Assembly (NCBI GenBank): GCA_024230295.1
Contig: JAAERN010000141.1
Coordinates: 1 to 42,070 of the forward strand
Length of the DNA: 42,070 bases
Source of the DNA: Planctomycetota bacterium
GTDB taxonomy: Bacteria > Planctomycetota > Phycisphaerae > Phycisphaerales > SM1A02
Reading direction: 5' to 3'
Shown: piece by piece, positions 1 through 8,680 of the stretch
Layout of the letters: every line of letters starts with the position of its first letter
Position numbering within the stretch: position 1 is the first letter of the stretch
Notes under the pieces: generated by a model
What the model saw: only the letters and a program-made list of their open reading frames with translations
The model's database searches: none
What the model was told of the DNA's origin: nothing
Made by a program: the position numbers and the translations under genes

Positions 1-7
1 AAACACC

Positions 8-1339
8 TTACTTCCCGACACAAAAACTCGCAAAGACGCGATCAAGCACATCGTCTGGAGGAACTTGCCCCGCAATTGCACCAAGATGATCAAGGGCCTC
101 TCTGAGCATTGACGCGGCCTCGGCTGGTCGGGCCAGTCCAATGGTGGGGGAGTCCGGCAGTGCTACAGAAGCAATGGCGTGCGCAGATGTCATTGATGCG
201 ATGGCGTTCTCAATCAAGCCTCGCTGCCTCAGTGAAACAGCGAGCCCAGTACCGGAAGCACACCGACTCCTTTGAGCCAACACACGTGCCATGCAATCGC
301 GAAGCCTGGCAAGATCGGCTCGGTCGAATGCGCAGACGGCGAGTACATCACCCTCAACCCCGGGATGAAGATCGCACTTCGTTCGAATTGCCAGCACGCC
401 CTCTGGCGTTTCGTCTGACACCAAGGAAGGGTCGCACCACAACACAAGGTCGGCCTCTGATTCGGCTGTACTCGCTGCTTCTGCAGTAGTCACATGATCG
501 CCAGGTGTGTCGACGAGCACTATCGACATGCCATCAAGAGACATCGCCTCGGCGATTGCATCGCGCGTCGTACCGCCAACAGAGTCCGTCACAACACGAT
601 CTCTACCTACAAGCGCATTGAACAAAGTTGACTTGCCCGCATTGGCTGGACCACGCAGGACAACGCGCGGCACGCCATCGTTCGATTCAATTCCATGCAA
701 AGCGGCGAGATCTCCCTGCAACGCTTTAGTCAGGATCCTGAGTGAACTCGCAAGATCCTCTGCTGTGATTGACACAACATCTTCCTCATCGGAGAAATCT
801 ATCCCCGATTCGACTCGAGCAAGGAGGCAAACAAGTTCCTCGACGTGCGGCTCCAGATCGCGCGCAACGCCGCCGCTGAATGCCCACTGGGCCGCGTCGA
901 GTTCGGCATCCGAATCTGCAGCAATGATCGCCGCCACACCCTCGGCCTGGTCAAGTGAAAGCCTCCCATAATGCCAGGCACGAAACGTAAATTCGCCCGC
1001 AAGTGCTCTCCGAACTTCCAAACCTCTCGCAACACCAGATTCAACAAGTTCATCGACAACGCGCTCAAGCAGAAGTGGGTTGCCAGGAAGTTGCAACTCC
1101 ACAACATCCTGTGTCGTGTACGAACCTGGCCCTGGCATACACATACAAAGAACCGGGAGATTCCAGTTTCGGATACTGAGTCGAGCAGCCCCGATGCCTC
1201 GCTGCGAGAGATCCACGCCACAGCAATGTGGCCCAAGTACGCTGCGGACATCTTCTCCGCTCAAACGAACAAGGCCCCTTGCAGATCGTCCCGGGGGGGA
1301 CGCGACGGCAATAATTGTGCTCTTTGTGTCCATGGGCAT
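8..1339 (-). CDS. mnmE: tRNA uridine-5-carboxymethylaminomethyl modification GTPase MnmE
   Basis: With MnmG, this GTPase installs the 5-carboxymethylaminomethyl group on the wobble uridine of certain tRNAs. The 443-residue length matches the family (about 450). The N-terminal tetrahydrofolate-binding domain opens with TIIAVASPPGRSARGLVRLSG. The G domain shows GPANAGKS (G1), GGTTRD (G2 region) and DTPG (G3). The protein ends in FCVGK, the C-terminal CxGK that carries the family's catalytic cysteine. The G4 motif reads TKCD instead of NKxD, and the stretch between G3 and G4 is short. It lies 18 bases downstream of yidC on the same strand, a common bacterial arrangement, so cotranscription is likely. 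ATG at 1339 is used; ATG at 1333 is an equal alternative. Function is from family knowledge, and identity is secure. Confidence 0.96.
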   Translation of the reverse strand: MPMDTKSTIIAVASPPGRSARGLVRLSGEDVRSVLGPHCCGVDLSQRGIGAARLSIRNWNLPVLCMCMPGPGSYTTQDVVELQLPGNPLLLERVVDELVESGVARGLEVRRALAGEFTFRAWHYGRLSLDQAEGVAAIIAADSDAELDAAQWAFSGGVARDLEPHVEELVCLLARVESGIDFSDEEDVVSITAEDLASSLRILTKALQGDLAALHGIESNDGVPRVVLRGPANAGKSTLFNALVGRDRVVTDSVGGTTRDAIAEAMSLDGMSIVLVDTPGDHVTTAEAASTAESEADLVLWCDPSLVSDETPEGVLAIRTKCDLHPGVEGDVLAVCAFDRADLARLRDCMARVLAQRSRCASGTGLAVSLRQRGLIENAIASMTSAHAIASVALPDSPTIGLARPAEAASMLREALDHLGAIAGQVPPDDVLDRVFASFCVGK

Positions 1340-1357
1340 TCGCCCGATACGCGGGCG

Positions 1358-3676
1358 CTATTTGCGCTTCTTGAAATTCTTGTCTGGACCGCGACCTTGC
1401 TTCTGTTTGCGCCGCGCCATCATCTTTGAATAAGCCCGTGACTGCGGATCCTTGGCACCCCGACCAGCCTCCTTCGTTGGAGTGGTTCGCTTGCTGGGCA
1501 GGGCATCCAGATCCATAGCGTCGACCTGCTTCCGAATATGACGGCTTTCCATGATGCCGATGCTGCTCGACGTCAAAATGTAGAGCGTCAATCCAGACGG
1601 TGCGCTGTAGAGCATCACCGGGAACAGCACGACCATCATGACTCGCATGATTTTCTGCTGCGTTTCCTGCTCGGGGGACATGCTTGTCTTGGGAGTCATG
1701 TACTTCTGCTGGAAGAAGAAGATGACGCCCATCAGAATCGGCAGCAGATTGATGCCTGTGACATTCCACAGGAAGAAACTGAATGGCTCGGGAGCTTCCC
1801 AGAAGAAGTGGTCAGGTGATGCCAGATCGGCCAGGAAGGGCCAGCTCCAGAACTCCTGGAAGACACCCCAGAAGGCAGGCTCCTGCCGAAGATCGAATGA
1901 GAAGTACAACGCCGCATACAACGCCACCCAGATCGGCATCTGCAGGAACATTGGCAGACAGCCGAGCATTTGCAGTGGATTGATACCGCGTTCTCTGAAG
2001 AGCTTCATCTGCTCCTCTTGAATCTTCTTCTTGTCGCCGCCGTACTTCTTCTGAAGCTTGTCCATCTCCGGCTTCAGACGCTGCATCTGCTTGCCGAATT
2101 TCTGCATCCCCATCTGGCTGCGGCGTGTCACGGGATGGAGCAACGCTCGCACACATACCACCAGCAAAATGATCGCAACACCCCAGTCGAAGACGATCCA
2201 GTGATCAAAGAATGCGAGTACCGCCAGCAGTAAATGCGCCAGCCACTGGAACGTGCAGATGGCGCAGAAACTCGACATCTGATACAGGATGAGGCCCTGC
2301 ATGTTCAGCGAGCGGTACGGCTGATCCTTCGCAAGAATAGATTTCTCAAGGGGGCCTGCAAACACGCCCATAGAGAGTGACTTCACGCCGCCGGTGGCCA
2401 GAATGTGATCGGGTGCACCCGCCGCGGGCCAAGCGAGGCCCGTCAGGATGATCGGCTCCTCATTGACCTTCGCAGAAAACCGTGTGATTTCGCCTACGAC
2501 ACTCTCAAGCGAGGGGTCTCCGCGCCCTTCGGCATCGAGGACCGGATGTACGGCCATGCCGAAGTAGCGATTGGTCGTTGCAAACCAGGAGAGTTCGAAG
2601 CCCTCCTTGCGGCCAAGCTCATTAGGCCACAGCACGGGGCTCTCGCCCTCGCCAGTGACATCGGTGAGCTCAAGCAGCATGGAACCATCCGCGACAACCC
2701 CAGCCAGCTGATCCGGATCAATCTCTTGTCCAAGCAGATATCCGAACCGAAATCGCCTTCGATCCATGTACCTGCTGCGATCTGCATTCAGATTGGGCGG
2801 ACCATACTGTGACCATCGAATACCAAGTTCCCGACCCGAGACATTACTGACGTGTTGGTTGAGCGTGATATCCCAATCATCTAACGTCCAACGCCGTGTG
2901 ATCTTCAGAATCGGTTCGTCGGCTGCATTGACAATGTCAGCGACAAATTCGCCTGGTCCTTTTGAAGACCAACAGGTCGCGGGAACCAGATTCAGTTCCG
3001 TTCCCTCAACCGTGACGCTCCGCGCCGCGAGCAGCGGAATCGTGACGAGTTGGCCGCCCATTGGAACGAGCGACTCGTGAGCCAGTACAAATCGATCATC
3101 GAGTGGTGGCGGCTCAATACCACTTGTATCGCCACGCTTCAGTGCGGCAAACCAGGCAGCAGCTCGACGTTTCGCTCGCGCAGTCACCCAGATGTCTGCA
3201 AATGGGATTTCGGCAATGCCGGCACCCTGATGGGTGAACTGCAACTGCATCTTGGCGAGGGCTGGATCATCCAGACCGCCAAGCATCGCCGGTGCCGGTC
3301 GGCCTTCTGAATGCTGTCGAACCCGAAGCCCTTCGAGCGACCGATCCCCGCTCTTGGAAACAGTGGTGGTCTCATCTGGTTGAGAGGACGGCGCGTCCGC
3401 TACGACGGGGGGTGGCTCCGCCTTGTCGTCCGAATCAGCCGTCGCAGGATCGCCTTCGCTGGCTGTCCCACCACCAGCATCTTCCGACACTGGCAAAGTT
3501 TCTTTCTGCTCGTCGGCCGATGTAGCAGTTGCATCAACGCCACGGCCCGACCGTGGGGCCGTCGCAATGAGGACGACGATAAGAACAATGATGAATCCCA
3601 GCGCCAGCGGAATTATTCGCCGCAGTTTTGCTGCGGCAGCGGCGCGGGGATCGTTCGATCCTCGAGGATCCGGCAT
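1358..3676 (-). CDS. yidC: Membrane protein insertase YidC
   Basis: YidC inserts and folds inner-membrane proteins, alone or with SecYEG. The 772-residue protein has the Gram-negative layout. An N-terminal anchor lies at about residues 21-42 (LALGFIIVLIVVLIAT), followed by a long Ala/Thr/Glu-rich linker and a large periplasmic domain. The conserved C-terminal insertase domain spans about 480-700. Family signatures there include GINPLQMLGCLPMFLQMPIW and ALYFSFDLRQEPAFWG, and several hydrophobic helices follow. The tail is very basic (KQKQGRGPDKNFKKRK), as expected for ribosome contact. The start at 3676 is preceded by GAGGGA about 10 bases upstream. The upstream phosphoesterase gene ends only 3 bases before this ATG, so the two are probably translated from one message, followed by mnmE. 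The protein is longer than E. coli YidC (548), mostly in the linker and periplasmic part. Confidence 0.96.
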   Translation of the reverse strand: MPDPRGSNDPRAAAAAKLRRIIPLALGFIIVLIVVLIATAPRSGRGVDATATSADEQKETLPVSEDAGGGTASEGDPATADSDDKAEPPPVVADAPSSQPDETTTVSKSGDRSLEGLRVRQHSEGRPAPAMLGGLDDPALAKMQLQFTHQGAGIAEIPFADIWVTARAKRRAAAWFAALKRGDTSGIEPPPLDDRFVLAHESLVPMGGQLVTIPLLAARSVTVEGTELNLVPATCWSSKGPGEFVADIVNAADEPILKITRRWTLDDWDITLNQHVSNVSGRELGIRWSQYGPPNLNADRSRYMDRRRFRFGYLLGQEIDPDQLAGVVADGSMLLELTDVTGEGESPVLWPNELGRKEGFELSWFATTNRYFGMAVHPVLDAEGRGDPSLESVVGEITRFSAKVNEEPIILTGLAWPAAGAPDHILATGGVKSLSMGVFAGPLEKSILAKDQPYRSLNMQGLILYQMSSFCAICTFQWLAHLLLAVLAFFDHWIVFDWGVAIILLVVCVRALLHPVTRRSQMGMQKFGKQMQRLKPEMDKLQKKYGGDKKKIQEEQMKLFRERGINPLQMLGCLPMFLQMPIWVALYAALYFSFDLRQEPAFWGVFQEFWSWPFLADLASPDHFFWEAPEPFSFFLWNVTGINLLPILMGVIFFFQQKYMTPKTSMSPEQETQQKIMRVMMVVLFPVMLYSAPSGLTLYILTSSSIGIMESRHIRKQVDAMDLDALPSKRTTPTKEAGRGAKDPQSRAYSKMMARRKQKQGRGPDKNFKKRK

Positions 3677-3679
3677 GTG

Positions 3680-4444
3680 TCAGCGTCCCTCGCGAAGTCG
3701 ATCCCCGAGCCAATTCGTCAACTCGGGAATGGCATATATCTTTTGAACCACAGACTCTATGTCGTATTCCAGTCTGAAGAACTCCACATCCTTGGCCTCG
3801 GAATCCAGAATGGCGTAACTCGCTCGCGGATCAAGATCTCGGGGTTGCCCGACTGAACCCGGATTGATGATGCACTTGTCGTCCCCAGTAATTTTCCACT
3901 TTGCGTCGTCCATGTCTTCCGAACCGTAAAAGTCGGGCTCGTCAGTGAAGACACCGGGAACATGAGTGTGACCTACCAAGCAATTCGATGGGATGTACTC
4001 GAACAATTGCTTCATCTTCACCGGCGAGTTGATGGCGTCCTCCGGGAAGATGTACTCGTTGATCGGGCGGCGTGGTGAGCCGTGGACACAAAGGAAATCA
4101 TCAAAGCTCGTGCGTACGCGAAGTCGCCCGAGGATCTCCCATCGCCTCGCAGCCGCAGTCTCGTCTTCTTCCAACTCGAGTTGTGCGCGAGTCCAATACG
4201 CAGCCTGCTCTGCTGCTGCGTTGAAGTTCGTGGGCTCATACAACGCGCCGTAGTCATGGTTGCCCATCAGAGACCACTCGCACCGCTCAGCCACCAGATC
4301 GACGCACGCCACGGGATCTGGCCCGTAGCCGAGAATGTCCCCGAGACTGATAATGCGATCGACAGTCCGCCGATCGATGTCGTCAAAAACGACATTGAGC
4401 GCCTCGAGGTTGCCATGAATATCACTGATCAGCGCGGTTCGCAC
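3680..4444 (-). CDS. Calcineurin-like metallophosphoesterase (YfcE/MJ0936 type)
   Basis: This is a 254-residue cytosolic dinuclear-metal phosphoesterase. All metal-ligand motifs are visible: SDIHGN near the N-terminus, GDILGYGPDP, GNHDYGA, VHGSPR and GHTHVP. The motif set and size match the small YfcE/MJ0936-like phosphodiesterases rather than DNA-repair or nucleotidase branches. The substrate cannot be told from sequence. It is the first gene of a probable three-gene run with yidC and mnmE, with only 3 bases between its stop and the yidC start. About 210 bases separate its start from the divergent lpd start at 4655. The start at 4444 (MRTALISDIHG) puts the first metal motif at residues 8-11, as is normal. 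Confidence 0.9.
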   Translation of the reverse strand: MRTALISDIHGNLEALNVVFDDIDRRTVDRIISLGDILGYGPDPVACVDLVAERCEWSLMGNHDYGALYEPTNFNAAAEQAAYWTRAQLELEEDETAAARRWEILGRLRVRTSFDDFLCVHGSPRRPINEYIFPEDAINSPVKMKQLFEYIPSNCLVGHTHVPGVFTDEPDFYGSEDMDDAKWKITGDDKCIINPGSVGQPRDLDPRASYAILDSEAKDVEFFRLEYDIESVVQKIYAIPELTNWLGDRLREGR

Positions 4445-4654
4445 GAATTATCCTGTTCTGTTGGTTGGAAGTAAGGTTCGGAATCGTACGTCCCCGGTCC
4501 ACCGGGCGTCAACGCAGGCCCCACTCGCCAGAAGATGTTGCCGACTCACCAGGGGCCACCCCTTCAGTCTGGGGGGGATATCATGCTCGTTTTTCGGAGG
4601 CAGAGAGGCCTCCATTCACCCTATTCGGTGTTGATACACGCTTTGGAGTTTGCC

Positions 4655-6130
4655 GTGGCATCTGAGAATCACTTCGATCTAGTCATCATCGGTGGGGGGC
4701 CGGGCGGTTATGTGGGAGCAATCCGAGCGGCACAACTCGGACTGAAGACCGCTGTCGTTGAACGCAATAAGCTCGGGGGCGTCTGCCTCAATTGGGGCTG
4801 TATCCCGAGTAAGGCCCTTCTACACAACGCCGAACTTTGGTCGGAAGCAGTCACGCATGGCTCCGAGTGGGGCATCAACTTCAAAGATGCCACGCTGGAC
4901 TGGTCAACCGTCATCGAGCGAAGCCGGGGCGTAACTACCAAATTGAACAAAGGCGTCGGTTTTCTAATGAAGAAAAATGGCGTCACTCATATCGAGGGGC
5001 ATGCGAGGATCACATCGGGCCGCTCTGGCGGCTCGCCATGCAGTATTGACATTCTCAAGGCAGATGGCGACTACTACCACGGAAGTGGCGAAGGCGTCAC
5101 CGACCAAATTACTGCTGATCGCATCATGATCGCCACTGGCGCAGCTCCACGAGAACTTCCGTTTGCGCCGTTTGATCACGAGCGCATACTGAGTTCGCAG
5201 GATGCAATGGTTCTTCCGGAGCGCCCTGAGCGCCTCATTATCGTCGGCAGCGGCGCCATCGGCATGGAGTTCGCCTACTTCTATAACGCCATGGGAACGT
5301 CGGTGACGGTCATTGAAATGCTCGATCGCATCCTTCCTGTAGAAGACGAAGAAGTCTCCAAAGAGGCGCTCAAACTCTTCAAGAAACAGGGGATCGACTT
5401 CAAACCCGGGCACGTGACGACCGGCATCGAACGAACTGGTGATGGAGTCTCGGTCACGATCGCAGCAGCAAACGACGAAACGAAGACGGAAACACTGCAT
5501 GGCGACGCGGTACTTGTCGCCATCGGTGTGACGGGACGCTATGACGGGCTCTTTGGTGATGGCGTTACGGTTGACATCGATCGCGGGCATATCAAAGTCG
5601 CCTCTCAAGAGGTGGAGCAGCCGACCTATGAAACTTCGCTCTCTGGCATCTACGCCATTGGTGACATCATTGGTCCCCCGTGGCTGGCGCATGTCGCGAG
5701 TGAAGAGGCAGTCACATGCGTCGAGCGGATCGCCGGGCATCGCACACTTGGCGTGGACTATCAATCCATTCCGGGTTGCACCTACACCAGTCCGCAGATT
5801 GCATCGATTGGTATGACCGAAGCCGCTGCGCGGGAAGCAGGACATGATGTCCAGATTGGAAAGTTCCCATTGACGGCCCTTGGCAAGGCAATCGCCACAG
5901 GCGCCGCCGAGGGGTTTGTGAAGATCGTGGCATCGGAGCCATATGGCGAGATTCTTGGTGCACACATCATTGGCAAGGACGCCAGCGAACTCATTCATGA
6001 GTTCTGTCTCGCCATCAGGCTCGAAGCCACAGCCGAAGATGTCATCTCGACGATGCACGCCCACCCGACGATGGCCGAGTCACTCCATGAAGCGGCGCTC
6101 GCCATCGAGAGCCGGTCCCTGCATTCCTAA
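4655..6130 (+). CDS. lpdA: Dihydrolipoyl dehydrogenase
   Basis: This FAD-dependent E3 component reoxidises dihydrolipoamide in 2-oxoacid dehydrogenase or glycine cleavage complexes, passing electrons to NAD+. The FAD fold is GGGPGGYVGAIRAAQLG. The redox disulfide motif is GGVCLNWGCIPSKALL. The NAD fold is IVGSGAIGMEFAYFYNAMG, the second FAD contact is YAIGDIIGPPWLAHVA, and the C-terminal active-site His-Pro-Glu region reads HAHPTMAES. I choose GTG at 4655 because GGAG lies 6 bases upstream and it begins right before the FAD fold, giving 491 residues. The open frame extends back to 4535, but those 40 residues look non-coding. No E1 or E2 gene is next to it, so the partner complex is unknown. 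A terminator follows about 200 bases downstream. Confidence 0.95.
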   Translation: MASENHFDLVIIGGGPGGYVGAIRAAQLGLKTAVVERNKLGGVCLNWGCIPSKALLHNAELWSEAVTHGSEWGINFKDATLDWSTVIERSRGVTTKLNKGVGFLMKKNGVTHIEGHARITSGRSGGSPCSIDILKADGDYYHGSGEGVTDQITADRIMIATGAAPRELPFAPFDHERILSSQDAMVLPERPERLIIVGSGAIGMEFAYFYNAMGTSVTVIEMLDRILPVEDEEVSKEALKLFKKQGIDFKPGHVTTGIERTGDGVSVTIAAANDETKTETLHGDAVLVAIGVTGRYDGLFGDGVTVDIDRGHIKVASQEVEQPTYETSLSGIYAIGDIIGPPWLAHVASEEAVTCVERIAGHRTLGVDYQSIPGCTYTSPQIASIGMTEAAAREAGHDVQIGKFPLTALGKAIATGAAEGFVKIVASEPYGEILGAHIIGKDASELIHEFCLAIRLEATAEDVISTMHAHPTMAESLHEAALAIESRSLHS

Positions 6131-6621
6131 CAGGCCGATATCGAACGCAGACGAATTTGATTTCGAGCGCGGTTTCATCCTGATCGCCCCGGTGATTCAA
6201 AGGAATATTTGCGGGATACGCCGAGAGCCGATGGGGCGATCAGGACGGAAGGTCACCGAGATCGGGTCGTCAGTGTTTTAGCTGCGACCGGTTCATCCAC
6301 ACATCGTCCACAAGGACGTCGGTGGCGACCAACCCGCTTCGAGAGGGGTTTTTTGCAGTTATTTGGGTTTGTTTCACGGGATTACGTATTTCATCAACAC
6401 CGCGTCTGGTGTTCAGTCACCACCACCAAGCCCCACCCAAGCATGAACTCACGCCGAGATTGACCCAAAACAGATGCTCCGATAACCCTGCCGCCACCAA
6501 GCCTCGAAGGCCAGTACTCGCCCTAACCGGGCCAATAGCGGCCTCTTTGTCAAGTTGGGGAATCTCCCGATTTCGCTCCGAGGGTGGGGCCGCGACCGCC
6601 TGCTTGGTCGCCTGATCGCCC
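6131..6621. other. Intergenic region between lpd and the M16 peptidase
   Basis: This is a 490-base stretch between convergent genes with no convincing protein gene. The first part (6131-6354) can fold into several short hairpins: a GGTCG/CGACC pair near 6266-6291 and CGTCC-ACAA-GGACG near 6305-6318. It ends in a clear rho-independent terminator at 6331-6354, so it is either a long 3' UTR of lpd or holds a small RNA. From 6355 to 6621 I see only short, non-conserved open frames. A hairpin CGCCCT/AGGGCG (6617-6635) spans the stop codon of the minus-strand peptidase gene and lacks a T-run. Confidence 0.5.
6331..6354 (+). terminator. Rho-independent terminator downstream of lpd
   Basis: AACCC pairs with GGGTT around a short inner stem (CT/AG) with one bulged G, followed directly by a run of six T. 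It points in the direction of lpd transcription and sits about 200 bases after its stop. The minus strand has no T-run after the stem, so it should act on the plus strand only. Confidence 0.75.
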
Positions 6622-7863
6622 TTAGATCGAGGGCGACGAAGTCGCCTTTGGGATCATCCGACCCATCACCAGCGGCTGCGTCGGCCAAGTCTCGGCAACG
6701 CCGCGAACAGTTTCCAACGTCACCGCGTTAATGCTCGCCAACTCGTCCTCTAGCGGGATGTACCGCCCGAGCGTTGTTTGCATCTGACCAAGTCGCTGCA
6801 TTCGTCCGGCTGGCAACTCGCCATGCAACGTCACTGCAGTACGCAGCATGGCCCTTGCCATCGAAAGATCTTCCTCCGTCAACGAGTCCGCGAGGGCATC
6901 GTGCTCGGTTCGCATCACCGACTCCACATGATCGACACGATCTGGATCGCACACCGCCCACGAAACCGCCTGCCCACATCGATCGTGTCCCTCGTATTCG
7001 CTGCGAGCTTCCTCGGCATCGCCGATATCGACGAGCGACCAGTGCAGCCTGGACCCATCTCCGCGACCAAGCACCCAGTTCAGGATCGCTGCCGCGTGCC
7101 GGTTCGCATCTTGAAGCGCCGGTGCTGGCGCAATGCCCAAGACATATGCAGCGGTGACCCGATCACTCTGAATGGTGAACTCACTTTCGGAGTGTGATAG
7201 CTCGTGCAGTTCTCGAGTTGCCCCCGTGCGATTCCATTCCCCACACAGCCGATCGACAACCGAAACGATGTGATCAAAATCCACGCGTCCTGATAGTGCC
7301 AAAACGGTATTGTCCGCGCCGTAGCGATCTGCATGCCAAAGACGGATGGCCTCGGGGCTCATCGAACCAACCGTTTCTGCGGTGCCAAGCACGCGATATC
7401 CCATGGGGTGGTCGCCGAAGTACACCTCAGCAGCACGTTCCCAAAGTTGCCAGAAGGGCTGGTCTTCGTACATCGCGATCTCTTCGATCACGACCTCTCG
7501 CTCGTCATCGATATCCGGTTCCCGAAGTGCAGGCCGCATGATGCTCGCCAGCACGCTCAGTGCAGGCTCAAGAACATCAGGAAGACCGTGCACGTGAAAT
7601 GCCGTGATCTCATGATTGGTCCACGCATTGTGGTTGACGCCGAGTTCATCAAACGCCTCGTCGATCTCTTCGCCGGACCGATCATCATTCCCTTTGAATA
7701 CGAGATGTTCAAGGAAGTGACTTATTCCCATCAACTCACGAGGCTCATCCCTCGCACCACTTCGAACAAAGAACCCGGCCGCAGCCGAAGCCGAGGACGC
7801 GTCGATTTCTCCGACAATCTTGAGTCCGTTATCCAGAGTTTCTTCGACATAGTGAACAGCCAT
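6622..7863 (-). CDS. M16 family zinc metallopeptidase (insulinase/processing-protease-like)
   Basis: This is a 413-residue peptidase. The inverted zinc motif is HFLEH (HxxEH), and the distal glutamate region reads EREVVIEEIAMYEDQP, both typical of M16B one-domain-pair processing-type peptidases. The family's N-terminal pattern (ETLDNGLKIVGEID, then ASAAAGFFVRSGARDEP) begins right after the ATG at 7863, which I take as the start. An upstream extension to 7944 would overlap recO and carries no family signal. There is no signal peptide, so it is probably cytosolic. It lies 16 bases downstream of recO on the same strand. Substrates are unknown; related bacterial proteins degrade short or unfolded peptides. 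Confidence 0.9.
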   Translation of the reverse strand: MAVHYVEETLDNGLKIVGEIDASSASAAAGFFVRSGARDEPRELMGISHFLEHLVFKGNDDRSGEEIDEAFDELGVNHNAWTNHEITAFHVHGLPDVLEPALSVLASIMRPALREPDIDDEREVVIEEIAMYEDQPFWQLWERAAEVYFGDHPMGYRVLGTAETVGSMSPEAIRLWHADRYGADNTVLALSGRVDFDHIVSVVDRLCGEWNRTGATRELHELSHSESEFTIQSDRVTAAYVLGIAPAPALQDANRHAAAILNWVLGRGDGSRLHWSLVDIGDAEEARSEYEGHDRCGQAVSWAVCDPDRVDHVESVMRTEHDALADSLTEEDLSMARAMLRTAVTLHGELPAGRMQRLGQMQTTLGRYIPLEDELASINAVTLETVRGVAETWPTQPLVMGRMIPKATSSPSI

Positions 7864-7879
7864 TGGCGCAGCATACCGC

Positions 7880-8608
7880 TCAGCACAGTTCGGGAAATGC
7901 ATGCCGCATGGCTTCGGAGCCGTCGCCAAGAAGATCTCGCACATACACGGCCATCAGGCCGCTCGCGCGAACGGCGGCCGCCGGCTCAATGGCTGTTCCA
8001 GATGAACCAAGGGACGCAAGCGCCTCAACCGTTTCCCGTCGAACACGCCAGTCTTGCTCGCCAGGGCACGACACAATGCCACCGGCGGATGAGCGAAACC
8101 CAACGACATCGATATCCGCGGGAATCGACTCGCCTGTCACGACATCACGGGTGACGTCTGGCTGCCACCCGACATGACCAAGTAGAGACCACTGAAATTG
8201 CAACAGATGCGTCGATGGACACGGTGGCTCGGCAAGCGTCTGAAGCACGCGATCCAAATCGTCATACACCGATGGGTGGGGGTCTTCGTCCCGAAGTAAC
8301 CGCGAGACCAGATCCAGAGCGTAAATCCCGGCGCGATTCGCTGCTGGGTCCTGCCGAGTCGCCCAGTAAACGTCCTCCAGCATCCACTCCGTCAGAATTG
8401 CCAGATCCCGACCTGGCTTCACCAGCCACCCCAGGTGCCCGCGGGTCAGCGGTTCAAACCCGCCCGAGAATGCGCTCCCGCTCCGCAGTGCTCCTTTGGC
8501 GAGCCCCCGGACGATCCCGTGCTCACGAGAGATGGCCGCCACAGTCTGCGATGTCTCGGAGTATTCCCACCGCCGGAGAACGATCGCGGAATCTGTCGGA
8601 CGCGTCAT
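7880..8608 (-). CDS. recO: DNA repair protein RecO
   Basis: RecO works with RecR (and RecF) to load RecA on SSB-coated single-stranded DNA. The 242-residue protein starts with the family's N-terminal OB-fold pattern (SAIVLRRWEYSETSQTVAAISREHGIVRGLAKGA split over residues about 7-40). It continues with LTRGHLGWLVKPGRDLAILTEW and a helical C-terminal half including GIYALDLVSRLLRDEDPHPSVYD. ATG at 8608 is chosen; the frame stays open far upstream across the divergent parA gene, but that part is antisense to parA and not RecO-like. The gene is divergent from parA, leaving 54-72 bases for both promoters, and is followed closely by the M16 peptidase gene. Confidence 0.9.
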   Translation of the reverse strand: MTRPTDSAIVLRRWEYSETSQTVAAISREHGIVRGLAKGALRSGSAFSGGFEPLTRGHLGWLVKPGRDLAILTEWMLEDVYWATRQDPAANRAGIYALDLVSRLLRDEDPHPSVYDDLDRVLQTLAEPPCPSTHLLQFQWSLLGHVGWQPDVTRDVVTGESIPADIDVVGFRSSAGGIVSCPGEQDWRVRRETVEALASLGSSGTAIEPAAAVRASGLMAVYVRDLLGDGSEAMRHAFPELC

Positions 8609-8680
8609 ACGCTCAGTGTCGCTGATGCATCGCCGTTCGACCAGCCCCCCACCAGAGTGGCGATGCCGTACACTCGCACT

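Noticed and set aside
4535-4654. 40-codon N-terminal extension of lpd
   Set aside because: It has no family sequence, while GTG 4655 has a properly spaced GGAG and starts at the FAD fold.
4964-6064. 366-codon minus-strand frame inside lpd
   Set aside because: It is fully antisense to a well-conserved dihydrolipoyl dehydrogenase and has no family similarity.
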